This document shows, one piece after another, positions 9,108 through 19,351 of a stretch of DNA of 64,000 nt; position 1 is the stretch's first letter; each line of letters starts with the position of its first letter. Where the stretch lies: contig JMRP01000004.1 of the NCBI GenBank assembly GCA_000708525.1, forward strand, positions 1 through 64,000, read 5' to 3'. The notes under the pieces were generated by a model. It had not been told where the DNA came from and did no database searches. It saw only the letters and a program-made list of their open reading frames with translations. A program made the position numbers and the translations under genes. The stretch is from Cyanobium sp. CACIAM 14. GTDB lineage: Bacteria > Cyanobacteriota > Cyanobacteriia > PCC-6307 > Cyanobiaceae.

Positions 9108-10190
9108 ATGACCAGCTACAGGATCGCCCTGCTCGCGGGAGACGGCATCGGTCCGGAGATCACAGCCGTGGCTCGCACCCTGCTGGAGGCGGTGAGCGCA
9201 CGCCATGGCTTCAGCCTCGTGTTCGACGAGCAGCCCGTCGGCGGGGCCGCCATCGACGCCACCGGTGTTCCCCTGCCCGAGAGCACCCTGGCGGCCTGCC
9301 GGGCCGCCGATGCGGTGCTGCTGGCCGCCATCGGCGCGCCCCGCTTCGATGCCCTGCCCCGGGAGCAGCGGCCCGAGAGCGGACTGCTGGCGCTGAGGAG
9401 CGGCCTGGGTCTGTTCGCCAACCTGCGGCCGGTGAAGATCATCCCGGCGCTGGCGGCCGCAAGCAGCCTCAGGCCCGAGGTGATCGAGGGGGTGGATCTG
9501 CTGGTGGTGCGCGAGCTCATCGGCGGCATCTACTTCGGCACCCCCAAGGGGCGCGTCGAGATCGACGGGCATGTGCGCGCCTTCAACACCATGGTGTACA
9601 GCGATCACGAGGTGGACCGGATCGCCCGGGTGGGCTTCCGGCTGGCCTCCAGCCGCCGCGGTCGCCTCTGCTCGGTGGACAAGGCCAATGTGCTCGATGT
9701 CAGCCAGCTCTGGCGCGACCGGGTGGAGGCGATCCACGCCGAGTTCCCGGCGGTGGAGCTCAGCCACATGTACGTCGACAATGCCGCCATGCAGCTGGTG
9801 CGCGACCCGCGCCAGTTCGACGTGCTGCTGACCAGCAACCTGTTCGGCGACATCCTCTCCGACGAGGCCGCCATGCTCACCGGCTCGATCGGCATGCTCC
9901 CCTCGGCGTCTCTCGGCTCCGATGGACCCGGCCTGTTCGAGCCGGTGCACGGTTCGGCCCCGGACATCGCCGGCCAGGACCTGGCCAACCCGATCGCGAT
10001 GGTGCTCTCCGCCGCCATGCTGCTGCGGGTGGGCCTGCACCAGGACGCCGCCGCCGCCCACCTGGAGGCCGCCGTCGACCGGGTGCTGGCGGCCGGCTAC
10101 CGCACCGGCGACCTGCTGATGGGCGAGGGCTGCACCAGGGTGGGCTGCAAGGCCATGGGCGAACGTCTGCTGGAAGCCCTGCCGGCCTGA
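9108..10190 (+). CDS. leuB: 3-isopropylmalate dehydrogenase
   Basis: The 360-residue protein begins [18 protein letters not shown], the normal LeuB N-terminus, which fixes the ATG. It contains [14 protein letters not shown], the substrate arginine/tyrosine region [10 protein letters not shown], the dehydrogenase signature [16 protein letters not shown] with the metal-binding aspartates, and [12 protein letters not shown] for NAD binding. It catalyses the oxidative decarboxylation in leucine synthesis. It lies between lpxD and phosphoribulokinase. Confidence 0.97.
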   Translation: MTSYRIALLAGDGIGPEITAVARTLLEAVSARHGFSLVFDEQPVGGAAIDATGVPLPESTLAACRAADAVLLAAIGAPRFDALPREQRPESGLLALRSGLGLFANLRPVKIIPALAAASSLRPEVIEGVDLLVVRELIGGIYFGTPKGRVEIDGHVRAFNTMVYSDHEVDRIARVGFRLASSRRGRLCSVDKANVLDVSQLWRDRVEAIHAEFPAVELSHMYVDNAAMQLVRDPRQFDVLLTSNLFGDILSDEAAMLTGSIGMLPSASLGSDGPGLFEPVHGSAPDIAGQDLANPIAMVLSAAMLLRVGLHQDAAAAHLEAAVDRVLAAGYRTGDLLMGEGCTRVGCKAMGERLLEALPA

Positions 10191-10283
10191 GGCCGCGTCC
10201 CAGGCAGCCGGTCGGGCCGGCCGGGTCAGCCCCGGACCGGCGACCTGCCAAACTCACACACTCCCAATACCCCCCCTGCGTCG

Positions 10284-11186
10284 ATGTCGAAGCGTCACCC
10301 GGTCGTGGCTGTCACCGGTTCCTCCGGAGCGGGGACCAGCACCGTCAAGCGGGCCTTCGAACACATCTTCTCCCGTGAAGGCATCCTTCCGGCGGTGGTG
10401 GAAGGCGACAGCTACCACCGCTACGAGCGCGGCCCGATGAAGGAGGCCATGGCCAATGCCCTGGCCCGAGGCGAGAACTTCTCCCACTTCGGCCCCGAGG
10501 CCAACCTCTTCGACAAGCTCGAGGAGCTGTTCCGTACCTACGGAGAGACCGGCGGTGGTCAGAAGCGCTACTACCTCCATTCCCCCGAGGAGGCCGCCGA
10601 GCACAACGCCCGCCTGGGCACGGCTCTGGAGCCGGGGCAGTTCACCCCCTGGGAGCCCATCCAGTCCGGCACCGACCTCCTCTTCTATGAAGGCCTTCAC
10701 GGGGGCGTGGTGGGCGACGGCTACGACGTGGCCCGCTACGCCGACCTGCTGGTGGGGGTGGTGCCGATCGCCAACCTGGAGTGGATCCAGAAGATCGCCC
10801 GAGACAACGCCGAGCGTGGCTACTCGGCCGAAGCGATCGTGGACACGATCCTCCGCCGCATGCCCGACTACATCAACCACATCTGCCCCCAGTTCAGCCG
10901 CACCGACATCAACTTCCAGCGGGTGCCCACCGTGGACACCTCCAACCCCTTCTCGCTCCGCAACATCCCCACCCCGGATGAGAGCTTCGTCATCATCCAC
11001 TTCCGCAAAGGTGCTCGTGAGAAGTGGGGAATCGATTTCCGCTACCTGCTCGACATGATCCACGATTCCTTCATGTCCAGCCCCACCAGCATCGTGGTGA
11101 ACGGCGGCAAGATGGGCTTCGCGATGGAACTGATCCTGACGCCGATCATCCACAGGCTGATCGAGGAGAAGAAGACCCTCGGCTGA
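10284..11186 (+). CDS. prk: Phosphoribulokinase, class I (proteobacterial type)
   Basis: The 300-residue kinase makes ribulose 1,5-bisphosphate for Rubisco. The P-loop is GSSGAGTSTVK near residues 12-22. LLFYEGLHGGVV and the long conserved block around DINFQRVPTVDTSNPF match CbbP of purple bacteria closely. It lacks the P-loop cysteine of class II plant/cyanobacterial enzymes and is shorter, so it should not be controlled by the CP12/thioredoxin disulfide switch. I infer ancient transfer together with form IA carbon fixation. A second, class II enzyme elsewhere cannot be excluded. Confidence 0.93.
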   Translation: MSKRHPVVAVTGSSGAGTSTVKRAFEHIFSREGILPAVVEGDSYHRYERGPMKEAMANALARGENFSHFGPEANLFDKLEELFRTYGETGGGQKRYYLHSPEEAAEHNARLGTALEPGQFTPWEPIQSGTDLLFYEGLHGGVVGDGYDVARYADLLVGVVPIANLEWIQKIARDNAERGYSAEAIVDTILRRMPDYINHICPQFSRTDINFQRVPTVDTSNPFSLRNIPTPDESFVIIHFRKGAREKWGIDFRYLLDMIHDSFMSSPTSIVVNGGKMGFAMELILTPIIHRLIEEKKTLG

Positions 11187-11250
11187 CCTCCGGGCGGCAG
11201 ATCGATCGTTCGTTCTTCCTTTCGGCCCTAGGATCCGTGGAACGGAAACG

Positions 11251-11655
11251 GTGAATCCCATCACCGCCCAGCCCCCCACGGTCCCTGGTCGCTTCCAGAG
11301 CCCCAGCCTCAATCCGGCCGGTTCCGGAGATCCCTCCTTTCGGATCCGCCCGGTCGACACCCCGGGGTCATCCTCCTCCGGCGCACTGCAGGCCGGCAGC
11401 CTGCGTCTCGATCGGATCAACAGCGCCGAACTGCTGCGCCGCTCGCGCCGGATCTACTTCCGCTTCCTGGAATCGTGTCCGACAGCTCCGGAACCGATGG
11501 GTGTCGTGCTGCTGGGTGAAGGCCCCGCCGGCCGGGTGGTGTTCGAGTTGCCCGTGCTGCTCCCGGCCGAGCAGTTCGTGCCGATCGATCTGCTGCGTCC
11601 CCGGCCGGCCCGGAGCCGCGGCGGTCGGGGAATTCCGGCTCGGCCGCCGTCATGA
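11251..11655 (+). CDS. Hypothetical protein upstream of prepilin peptidase
   Basis: The 134-residue basic protein has a GTG start. It has a disordered N-terminus rich in Pro, Ser and Gly (residues 1-50), a short ordered core (INSAELLRRSRRIYFRFLESC, then VVLLGEGPAGRVVFELPVLLP) and an Arg-rich tail. I recognise no domain. The gene overlaps the prepilin peptidase start by four bases (ATGA), which argues that it is expressed with it, but a pilus role is only inference. Confidence 0.6.
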   Translation: MNPITAQPPTVPGRFQSPSLNPAGSGDPSFRIRPVDTPGSSSSGALQAGSLRLDRINSAELLRRSRRIYFRFLESCPTAPEPMGVVLLGEGPAGRVVFELPVLLPAEQFVPIDLLRPRPARSRGGRGIPARPPS

Positions 11656-12503
11656 GCACCGACACGATCCTGGCCCTGACCGTTCCGATGTCGCTGCTGG
11701 CTCCGCTGGTGGCCGCGGCCGGTGCCTGCATCGGCAGCTTTCTCAATGTCGTGGTCTGGCGCCTGCCGCGCGAGGAGTCGCTGATCTTCCCCGGCAGCCA
11801 CTGCCCCCGCTGCGGTGCCTCCCTGGCGTGGTTCGAGAACCTGCCGGTGATCGGCTGGCTGCTGCTGCGGGGCCGCTGCCGCCACTGCCATGCCCCCATC
11901 GCCGCGCGCTACCCCCTGGTGGAGCTGCTCTGCGCCGGGCTCTGGGTGGCCATGCTCTTCGCCCGGCCGGCCGGCATGGGCACCGATCCGAGTCCCTGGC
12001 TGCTGCTGGCCGCGGGCTGGCTGCTGGCCAGCTGGCTCCTGCCCCTGGCTCTGATCGACCTGGACAGTCTCTGGCTGCCGGAGCCGCTCTGCCGCTGGGG
12101 ATTGCTGCTGGGGCTGGCGATCACCGCCACTCTGGGCTTCCCCCAGGGGGGCGTCGTGGGGCGTGAGCTTCTGTTGTCCCATCTGCTCGCCGTGGCCGCC
12201 GGCCTGCTGGGCTTCGAGGCTCTCAGTGCCCTGGCGGAAAAGGCGATGGGTCGTCCTGCCCTTGGGCTCGGCGACGCCAAGCTGGCGGCCCTGATGGGGG
12301 CCTGGCTGGGGCCTGTGGGTCTCGGGCTGGCCGTCAGTCTGGCCGTGCTCGGCGGAGCCGTGCTGGGTGGCCTCGGCCGTCTCACCGGACGGCTGGGCCG
12401 TCAGCAGCCCTTTCCCTTCGGCCCGTTCCTCGCCGCCGGCGCCCTGGCGGTCTGGATCGGTGGCCACGGCCCCTGGCTGAGGCTCTGGGGCCTGGGTCTT
12501 TAA
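11652..12503 (+). CDS. pilD: Prepilin peptidase / N-methyltransferase (A24 family)
   Basis: The 283-residue polytopic inner-membrane protein begins with a membrane segment and the GSFLNVVVWRLP motif. A zinc-binding cytoplasmic loop with two CxxC pairs follows (HCPRCGASL and CRHCHAPI). The two catalytic aspartates of the aspartic peptidase are in LIDLDSLWLP and GLGDAKLAALMG. It cleaves and N-methylates type IV prepilins for pili or competence. No pilin gene is in the window. Confidence 0.95.
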   Translation: MSTDTILALTVPMSLLAPLVAAAGACIGSFLNVVVWRLPREESLIFPGSHCPRCGASLAWFENLPVIGWLLLRGRCRHCHAPIAARYPLVELLCAGLWVAMLFARPAGMGTDPSPWLLLAAGWLLASWLLPLALIDLDSLWLPEPLCRWGLLLGLAITATLGFPQGGVVGRELLLSHLLAVAAGLLGFEALSALAEKAMGRPALGLGDAKLAALMGAWLGPVGLGLAVSLAVLGGAVLGGLGRLTGRLGRQQPFPFGPFLAAGALAVWIGGHGPWLRLWGLGL

Positions 12504-12542
12504 TGGCTGCGGGTCTCCGTTCACCGCTGTCTCCCACGCCCC

Positions 12543-13433
12543 ATGTCCCTCTTCGACTGGTTTGCCGCCCGCCGCAAGAACGCTCCGGCAGTGCGTGCCA
12601 GCCAGGGGCCGGAGGCGGACGAGGGTGACGGCCTCTGGAGCAAGTGCGCCGAATGCGGCCTGGTGGTGTACCGCAAGGATCTGCTGGCCAACGCCAGCGT
12701 CTGCAAGGGCTGCGGCCACCATCACCGCATCGACAGCAGCGAGCGCATCCGCCTGATCGCCGACGAGGGCAGCTTCGAGGCGATCGATGTCGACCTCGCC
12801 CCCACCGATCCCCTCGCCTTCAAGGACCGCCGCAGCTACTCCGACCGGCTGCGGGACAGCCAGAGGGCCACGGGCCTCCGGGATGCGGTGGTCACCGGTC
12901 TCTGCCGCCTGGAGGGCATGCCCCTGGCCCTGGGGGTGATGGACTTCCGCTTCATGGGGGGCTCCATGGGGTCGGTGGTGGGCGAGAAGCTCACCCGGCT
13001 GGTGGAACTGGCCACCGCCCGCCGCTATCCGCTGCTGATCGTCTGCGCCTCCGGTGGCGCGCGCATGCAGGAAGGCATGCTCAGCCTGATGCAGATGGCC
13101 AAGGTGTCCGGTGCCCTGCAGCGCCACCGCAGCGCCGAGCTGCTCTACCTGCCCCTGCTCACCCACCCCACCACCGGCGGTGTCACCGCCAGCTTCGCCA
13201 TGCTGGGCGATCTGATCCTGGCCGAACCGAAGGCCCTGATCGGCTTCGCCGGCCGCCGCGTGATCGAGCAGACCCTGGGCGAGAAGCTTCCCGAGGGCTT
13301 CCAGACCGCCGAGTACCTGCAGGATCACGGCTTCGTGGACACGATCGTGCCCCGGCCCCAGCTGCGCGCCACCCTGACCACGCTGCTGCGGCTTCACGGA
13401 AGCCTGCGCCCGGCGGCCTCCATGGCACCGTGA
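12543..13433 (+). CDS. accD: Acetyl-CoA carboxylase carboxyltransferase subunit beta
   Basis: The 296-residue protein has an N-terminal four-cysteine zinc ribbon ([10 protein letters not shown] and VCKGCGHH, residues about 37-60) and the crotonase-like carboxyltransferase core with SGGARMQEG and [15 protein letters not shown]. With AccA it transfers carboxyl from carboxybiotin to acetyl-CoA in the first step of fatty acid synthesis. Its TGA overlaps the GTG start of the next gene (GTGA). Confidence 0.97.
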   Translation: MSLFDWFAARRKNAPAVRASQGPEADEGDGLWSKCAECGLVVYRKDLLANASVCKGCGHHHRIDSSERIRLIADEGSFEAIDVDLAPTDPLAFKDRRSYSDRLRDSQRATGLRDAVVTGLCRLEGMPLALGVMDFRFMGGSMGSVVGEKLTRLVELATARRYPLLIVCASGGARMQEGMLSLMQMAKVSGALQRHRSAELLYLPLLTHPTTGGVTASFAMLGDLILAEPKALIGFAGRRVIEQTLGEKLPEGFQTAEYLQDHGFVDTIVPRPQLRATLTTLLRLHGSLRPAASMAP

Positions 13434-13906
13434 GCGCCGTGACCACACGGAACACCGTGAACGCCGGGAAGACCCCGGGCTCGGGAATCCGGGCGCTGGC
13501 GGGCCTGCTGGCATCCCTGCTGGTGCTCGGACTCTGGCTCAGCGGCGCCACCGCCGCCTGGGCGGGGCCGGTCGAGTGGCGCGAAGTGGAGGCGAGCCCC
13601 GATGGACGCCAGTGGTGGGACGCGGGCAGCCTCCGCTTCGACCGCGAGGGTCGCCTCTCGGTGCTCAGCCGTTTCCAGCCCGCCGCCTCCGCCGATGCTC
13701 CTGGAGACCAACGTCCCCCCCTCGGCCAGCTCTACGTGATGCAGCTCGACTGCGACGAGGCTCTCTACCGCGACACGGCCGTCAACGGCCTGCCCCGCTG
13801 GGGGGCTCCCTGGCAGGCGGCCGCCGGCGACGACCTCACCAGCCGCGTGCTGCAGGCGGCCTGTGAGGCCGCCCTTTCCCGGAGGACCGCCGATGCCACG
13901 GGCTGA
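13430..13906 (+). CDS. Secreted protein, surface-adhesin E-like
   Basis: The 158-residue protein starts at GTG overlapping the accD stop; a second GTG lies three codons in. It has a signal peptide with a hydrophobic core ([15 protein letters not shown]) and an AWA-G cleavage site near residue 43. The mature part, starting [17 protein letters not shown], has the pattern of the surface-adhesin E / CNP1-like fold. A disulfide may link Cys in [11 protein letters not shown] to the later QAACEAAL. The periplasmic or surface role is unknown. It overlaps the next gene by 14 bases. Confidence 0.6.
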   Translation: MSAVTTRNTVNAGKTPGSGIRALAGLLASLLVLGLWLSGATAAWAGPVEWREVEASPDGRQWWDAGSLRFDREGRLSVLSRFQPAASADAPGDQRPPLGQLYVMQLDCDEALYRDTAVNGLPRWGAPWQAAAGDDLTSRVLQAACEAALSRRTADATG

Positions 13907-14987
13907 AGCCCCCCTGCGGGTCGCCCTCGCCGGTCTCGGTTTCGGTGAGAAGGTGATCCTGCCGGCCCTGCGGGACTCGACGGCCACCGAACCGGTGGCC
14001 CTCTGGCATCCCCGCCGGGAGCGGCTGGAGCAGGCCGCTGCGCGGGCCGCCCTTCCCGGCTACAGCGATTTCGACGCCCTGCTGGCCGACCCCGCCGTGG
14101 AGGCGGTGGTGATCGCGACTCCCCCGGAGCCCCGCTTCGCCCTGGCCAGGGCGGCTCTGGAGGCCGGCAAGCACCTGCTGCTGGAGAAACCGGTGGCACT
14201 GAACGCCGGACAGGTGGAGGAACTGCAGCGCCTTGCCATCGAACGGGCTCTGGTGGTGGCCGTGGATTTCGAGTACCGCGCCGTGCCCCACGTCCAGCAG
14301 TTGGCGGCGTTGCTGGAGCAGGGGGTGCTGGGGGATCCATGGCTCGTGAAGTTCGACTGGCTGATGAGCAGCCGCGCCGACCCCCGCCGTCCCTGGAGCT
14401 GGTACTCCCAGGCGGCTGCCGGCGGCGGCGTGCTCGGTGCCCTGGGCACCCACGCCTTCGACACCCTCCACTGGCTGATCGGACCGACCCGTGCTCTGAC
14501 GGCCCGGCTGAGCACCGCCATCGTCGAGCGGCCCATTCCAGGCTCCACCGCCCTGGGGCCCGTGGATGCGGAGGACACGGCCCTGATCCAGCTGGATCTG
14601 CAGGACCGCCGGGGGCGCCCGGTTCCCGCCCAGCTGACCCTCTCCTCGGTGACCCGTGGGGGCAGGGGCTTCTGGATCGAGCTCTACGGCAGCGACGCCA
14701 CGCTGGTGCTGGGCTCAAGCAACCAGGCGGACTACGTGCACGGCATGCAGCTGTGGATGGCCCGGCCGGGCGAGACCCTGCGGCCCCTGCCGGCCGATCC
14801 GGCCCTGGCCTACGGCCGCACCTGGGAGGACGGCCGCATCGCTCCTGTGCGGCGTCTGCTGGGCTGGTGGTCGGAGGCCGTGCGGGAGCGACGTCCGATG
14901 GTGCCCGGTCTGGCTGAGGCCGTCAGCAGCCAGCGCTGCTGCGACTGGGCCCGCTCCGGAGCGGGATCCCTGGAGGGCATCCCCTAG
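13893..14987 (+). CDS. Gfo/Idh/MocA family oxidoreductase
   Basis: The 364-residue protein has an N-terminal Rossmann dinucleotide site (VALAGLGFGEKVILPAL), the EKP motif in LLLEKPVALN near residue 104, and a C-terminal alpha/beta substrate domain containing GGGVLGALGTHAFDTLHWLIG, which includes the usual catalytic Asp/His. Members oxidise sugars or related alcohols with NAD(P). The substrate is not predictable here. The ATG chosen is the one immediately before [14 protein letters not shown]. Confidence 0.9.
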   Translation: MPRAEAPLRVALAGLGFGEKVILPALRDSTATEPVALWHPRRERLEQAAARAALPGYSDFDALLADPAVEAVVIATPPEPRFALARAALEAGKHLLLEKPVALNAGQVEELQRLAIERALVVAVDFEYRAVPHVQQLAALLEQGVLGDPWLVKFDWLMSSRADPRRPWSWYSQAAAGGGVLGALGTHAFDTLHWLIGPTRALTARLSTAIVERPIPGSTALGPVDAEDTALIQLDLQDRRGRPVPAQLTLSSVTRGGRGFWIELYGSDATLVLGSSNQADYVHGMQLWMARPGETLRPLPADPALAYGRTWEDGRIAPVRRLLGWWSEAVRERRPMVPGLAEAVSSQRCCDWARSGAGSLEGIP

Positions 14988-15092
14988 ACTCCCGCCAAGA
15001 CACGGCGGTACGACCCCGCCAGCCGTCCTCCGGTCACGGTTCTCCGCAACCGTTCGCCGCAACCGCATCCACCCAAAACCGCGAGATTTCCC

Positions 15093-16166
15093 ATGGCGCT
15101 CGTACCGCTCCGGCTGCTGCTCGATCATGCCGCTGAAAACGGCTACGGCATCCCTGCCTTCAACGTCAACAATCTGGAGCAGGTGCAGTCCATCATGGAG
15201 GCCGCCCAGGAGACCGACAGCCCGGTGATCCTGCAGGCCTCCCGCGGCGCCCGTCAGTATGCCGGCGAGAACTTCCTGCGCCATCTGATCATCGCCGCGG
15301 TCGAGACCTATCCGGACATCCCCATCGTGATGCACCAGGATCACGGCAACAGCCCCGCCACCTGCTTCGGTGCCATCACCAACGGCTTCACCTCCGTGAT
15401 GATGGACGGTTCTCTGGAGGCCGATGCCAAGACCCCGGCCAGCTACGAGTACAACGTGCGCGTCACCAAGGAAGTGGTCGATGTGGCCCACGCCGTGGGG
15501 GTGAGCGTGGAGGGAGAGCTGGGCTGCCTGGGTTCCCTGGAGACCGGCAAGGGGGAAGCAGAGGACGGTCACGGCTTCGAGGGTGCTCTCGACCATTCCC
15601 AGCTCCTCACCGACCCGGCCGAGGCGGCCGACTTCGTGGCCAAGACCAACGTCGATGCCCTGGCCATCGCCATCGGCACCAGCCACGGCGCCTACAAGTT
15701 CACCCGCAAGCCCACCGGTGAGGTGCTGGCGATCTCCCGCATCGCCGAGATCCACAAGGCCATTCCCAACACCCACCTGGTCATGCACGGTTCCAGCTCC
15801 GTGCCCCAGGAATGGCTGGACATGATCAACCAGTACGGCGGTGCCATCCCCGAGACCTACGGCGTTCCCGTCGAGGAGATCCAGGAAGGCATCCGCAACG
15901 GCGTGCGCAAGGTGAACATCGACACCGACAACCGTCTGGCCTTCACCGCCGCCGTTCGCGAGGCGGCCGCCAAGGATCCCGCCAACTTCGATCCCCGCCA
16001 CTTCAACAAGCCCGCCCGGGCCTACATGAAGAAGGTGTGCCTGGAGCGTTACCAGCAGTTCTGGTGCGCCGGCAACGCCAGCAAGATCAAGCAGCGTGAC
16101 ATCAACTACTACGCCGTCAAGTACGCCAAGGGCGAACTGGACGCCAAGACCGCCGTGGCGGCCTGA
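15093..16166 (+). CDS. fbaA: Class II fructose-bisphosphate aldolase
   Basis: The 357-residue zinc enzyme serves the Calvin cycle and gluconeogenesis. [13 protein letters not shown] is the typical N-terminus; zinc-binding histidines are in VMHQDHG and in VMHGSSSVP; the catalytic Asp is in HQDHGNS. The length and the [22 protein letters not shown] loop match the cyanobacterial CbbA-type enzyme. It stands alone with about 100 bases of upstream noncoding DNA and a strong terminator downstream. Confidence 0.97.
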   Translation: MALVPLRLLLDHAAENGYGIPAFNVNNLEQVQSIMEAAQETDSPVILQASRGARQYAGENFLRHLIIAAVETYPDIPIVMHQDHGNSPATCFGAITNGFTSVMMDGSLEADAKTPASYEYNVRVTKEVVDVAHAVGVSVEGELGCLGSLETGKGEAEDGHGFEGALDHSQLLTDPAEAADFVAKTNVDALAIAIGTSHGAYKFTRKPTGEVLAISRIAEIHKAIPNTHLVMHGSSSVPQEWLDMINQYGGAIPETYGVPVEEIQEGIRNGVRKVNIDTDNRLAFTAAVREAAAKDPANFDPRHFNKPARAYMKKVCLERYQQFWCAGNASKIKQRDINYYAVKYAKGELDAKTAVAA

Positions 16167-16196
16167 TCGGAGCTCCCCTCCACCCAGCCTCCATTT

Positions 16197-16224
16197 CCAA
16201 GGGTCCCTGAGGGGGCCCTTTTTC
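16197..16224 (+). terminator. Rho-independent terminator after fbaA
   Basis: The stem AAGGGTCCC (16199-16207) pairs with GGGGCCCTT (16212-16220), with one G-T wobble and a four-base loop TGAG, followed by further T's to 16223. It lies 30 bases after the aldolase stop and before the convergent UPF0182 gene. This is the clearest terminator in the window. Confidence 0.85.
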
Positions 16225-16281
16225 GTTGGCCCTCTTTGTTCGCCCTGTTCCTGTTGGACGCGGTCGGTCTCGTTCCGGCCG

Positions 16282-19191
16282 TCAGGGCAGGGGCAACGGG
16301 GTGGCCACCGGGAGCGGCAGGGGTGGTATGGCCGGGGTGGCCTTGAGCGGCCCGCCCTTGCTCCCCTTGTCGGCGGGGATGTCCTCCACCACACGCTGCA
16401 GTGCCCGACGCAGATCCCTTTCCATCACGAAACGCTTGCCATCGGTCACCACCACGCGCACCAGGGTGGGAAGGTCGTTGGCTTTCGACTGCAGATAGAT
16501 CGGCTCGACGTAGAGCAGGCCTTCCCCTACGGGAAGCACCAGCAGATTTCCCCGGAACAGGCGCGATCCCAGCCGGTTCCAGAGACCGAACTGGAAGCTG
16601 ATCACGGGGTCCTGGTCGATCAGGGCGGTGATCTGCTGGGGACCGAGGAGCAGGCGCTGCTGGGGGAAGCGCACCAGCAGCAGTTCCCCGTAGTGGGGCG
16701 GGTCGTTGCGGGCGGCGAGCCAGCCCACCAGATTGGACCGTCGCAGAGGGGTGAAGGGCAGCAGCAGCACGAACTCGGAGCGCTGCTGGCCGGGAAGCTG
16801 CAGGGTGACGTGGTACGGGACCACCGGAACGCGGGAGGCGCCGTAGGTCTCCAGGGGCACTGCCCAGACGTCGTCGCCGTTGTAGAAGGTGCGCACGTCG
16901 GTGACGTGGTAGCGGAGCAACCGCTCCGACTGGATGTCGAATTGCCCCTTGGGCACCCGGATGTGGCTCTGCAGCACCCTGGGCATCGAGGCCAGGGGCT
17001 GGAACAGTTCGGGAAAGGCGCGGATCCAGGTGCGCAGCACCGGATCGCCGGCATCGTTCACGTAGAGCCAGAGGCGGCCGTCGTGGGCGTCCACCACCAC
17101 CTTGACAGGATTGCGGAAGTAGCGCAGGCCGCTGGGATTGGGGTCGCTGTAGGGATACGACCGGCTGGTGGTGTAGCCATCCAGCAGCCAGTACTGGTAC
17201 TGATCATTCCGGTAGCCACGGCCGCCGCTCACGCGGGCGGTGACGAGATACGGCTGGCTCTCGAAGCGGAGGAACGGAGCCAGGGCGGAGAGCCGCTGAT
17301 TCACCTGACGGCGCAACAGCAGCAGCGAGGCGTCGGTGAAGGAGCCGGTGAACAGGATGCGGGGCTCGCTCAGATAGAGGGCGGCCGCCAGCCGATGCCA
17401 GGGCCGGGCCAGGGGGATGCCGCGGGTGCCGTTGTAGTGGGTGTACACGTTCAGTTCCCCTTCCGGATAGGAGAACTCCTGCACCTTGGTGGGGGCGATG
17501 GCATAGGGAGCCGGCCCTGAGGCGAAGTAGAGGCTCGGACTGCCCACCGGCAGCGTCCGGCGGGCCTCCGCATCGCTGATGCCCAGCTGGGGGATGCCCT
17601 GGATCCGGCCGCTGCGCCCCAGGTCCTTCACGAAGTACAGCGGCAGACCGTCGGTGCCGAAGGCATTCACCGGCGAGATGGTGAAGCCGTGGCCGTTGGT
17701 GAACACCAGATGGCGGTTGAGCCAGGTGCGGGATCCGGGGGGCAGGGCGCCGCTGTCCAGTTCCCGGGCCGCGATCAGGACCTGCTGGGAGCCGTCCCGC
17801 GTTCCCGTTCCCTGGAGGGGATAGCGGTCCACCGACGCCGATGGGAAGGTGTAGTAGAGCCTCAGCTGCTGCAGCTGGCGGTTGGCGGCCAGCAGGGGTT
17901 GGCTGTCCCAGAGGCGGATGTTGTCCAGGGTGCCGGGGGCCTTGGCCAGATCCTCGGCCGTGACGCGCTGGCGGGGACTCAGCGTGAGGGTGCGGACCCG
18001 CTCCAGACCGAAAGCCCGGCGGGTGGCCTTGATGCTTCTGGCCAGGTAGGGGCTCTCCAGGGCCAGCTCCCTGGGCTGGACCCAGAACCGCTGCACCAGC
18101 GGCGCCAGCAGCCACTCGCCGACGGGGATCAGCAGTGCCGTGCCGGCCAGGGGCAGCAGAGCCCCACGACGCAGCCAGTGACGCGGCAGCGGCAGAACCA
18201 GACCGAGGGCGGTGAGTAGCAGCAGGAAGGCCAGCAGCAGGCGCAGGGGCAACCGAACATGCAGGTCCACGAAGCCGGCGCCGGCGGCGACTCCGCTGCC
18301 CTGAACCATCAGATCGAAGGGTGCGAGGGCGTTGCTGAACGCCATCACCAGGGCCAGCAGCGCCAGCTGCGGCTGGAGTACCCGCTGCTGGGCCCTGTTG
18401 AGCCCATCGAAACGGAGGTCGGAGAGGCTGCGGGGCTTGCCCATGGTGAGCAGCAGGCAGGCCGTCAGTCCCACCAACCCCTGGGCGAAGAGCACACTCA
18501 GGAGCAGCCGCAGGGCCGGCAGCCGCAGCACCGTGAAGGAGAGATCGATGCCGGTGAGCGGATCCCCTTCGCCGAAGGGAGTGGCGAGCAGCGCCGGCAG
18601 CCAGAGACTCCAGCTCCGTGCGATCGCCGTGGCCGATCCGGCCAGCGCGGCGGCCAGGGTGACCCGCAGGGTGGTGAGGGGCCACAGCAGCAGGGGGAGT
18701 ACCAGGCCCGTCGCCAGGGCCGCCAGCAACGCCTGCGGGAGGTCCGGCAGCACGGTGAAGCCGGTGATCACGTCCCCGCCGAAGGGGTTCGCGATCAGTC
18801 CCCGGGCCTGGACCATCAGGTAGCTGAGACCTCCTGCCAGGAGCAGCACCAGACTGATCAGCACTGCCACCAGAGGGGCGTTGCTCAGCCGCAGCACCGG
18901 TTCCCTGGGCCAGGTTCCCGGGGCCTGGGGCTGCTCCTCCCGCAGACGCCAGCAGCGCTGCAGCTGGCCCAGCTGCAGCGCCGAGCCCAGGCCGAACACG
19001 AGCACGAACGCGGCGATCTGAAGCATCCAGCGCCGCAGCAGGGTCCACTGGAAATCGAACTGGGCGAACCAGAGCCATTCGATCGACAGCCGGGCCGCCG
19101 CCCAGAGCGTCAGCAGCAGCCCGGCGCCGATGGCGAGGCCGATGGCCAGGCGTGGCCCCCGACGGGTCGGCAGAGCGGAGGGGGTGGGCAC
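16282..19191 (-). CDS. UPF0182 family large membrane protein
   Basis: The 969-residue protein starts at GTG. The N-terminal third has about seven hydrophobic segments, beginning with LAIGLAIGAGLLLTLWAA and including an LxxEWLWFAQFDF motif after the first helix. The C-terminal two thirds are soluble, presumably periplasmic, with conserved blocks such as NDQYQYWLLDGYTTSRSYPY. This is the COG1615/UPF0182 architecture. The function is unknown. The coding strand is opposite to both flanking genes. Confidence 0.92.
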   Translation of the reverse strand: MPTPSALPTRRGPRLAIGLAIGAGLLLTLWAAARLSIEWLWFAQFDFQWTLLRRWMLQIAAFVLVFGLGSALQLGQLQRCWRLREEQPQAPGTWPREPVLRLSNAPLVAVLISLVLLLAGGLSYLMVQARGLIANPFGGDVITGFTVLPDLPQALLAALATGLVLPLLLWPLTTLRVTLAAALAGSATAIARSWSLWLPALLATPFGEGDPLTGIDLSFTVLRLPALRLLLSVLFAQGLVGLTACLLLTMGKPRSLSDLRFDGLNRAQQRVLQPQLALLALVMAFSNALAPFDLMVQGSGVAAGAGFVDLHVRLPLRLLLAFLLLLTALGLVLPLPRHWLRRGALLPLAGTALLIPVGEWLLAPLVQRFWVQPRELALESPYLARSIKATRRAFGLERVRTLTLSPRQRVTAEDLAKAPGTLDNIRLWDSQPLLAANRQLQQLRLYYTFPSASVDRYPLQGTGTRDGSQQVLIAARELDSGALPPGSRTWLNRHLVFTNGHGFTISPVNAFGTDGLPLYFVKDLGRSGRIQGIPQLGISDAEARRTLPVGSPSLYFASGPAPYAIAPTKVQEFSYPEGELNVYTHYNGTRGIPLARPWHRLAAALYLSEPRILFTGSFTDASLLLLRRQVNQRLSALAPFLRFESQPYLVTARVSGGRGYRNDQYQYWLLDGYTTSRSYPYSDPNPSGLRYFRNPVKVVVDAHDGRLWLYVNDAGDPVLRTWIRAFPELFQPLASMPRVLQSHIRVPKGQFDIQSERLLRYHVTDVRTFYNGDDVWAVPLETYGASRVPVVPYHVTLQLPGQQRSEFVLLLPFTPLRRSNLVGWLAARNDPPHYGELLLVRFPQQRLLLGPQQITALIDQDPVISFQFGLWNRLGSRLFRGNLLVLPVGEGLLYVEPIYLQSKANDLPTLVRVVVTDGKRFVMERDLRRALQRVVEDIPADKGSKGGPLKATPAIPPLPLPVATPLPLP

Positions 19192-19351
19192 GCCTTGAGC
19201 GTAGGCAGAACCCCGCCGGCGACAAGGGGGCTGCCCTGGGGCCGCAGCAGGGCCGACAGCAGGCGACTCGAATAGCCGAGCTGGGAGGTCGGGATTGAGG
19301 ACGGGCGTCGGCCATCGCTGTTAGCGTTTCTGACCAGCGACCGGGATCTCC

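Noticed and set aside
10191-10283. GC-rich inverted repeats between leuB and phosphoribulokinase as a terminator
   Set aside because: CCGG-rich pairings can be drawn but no T run follows, and in this base composition such stems arise by chance.
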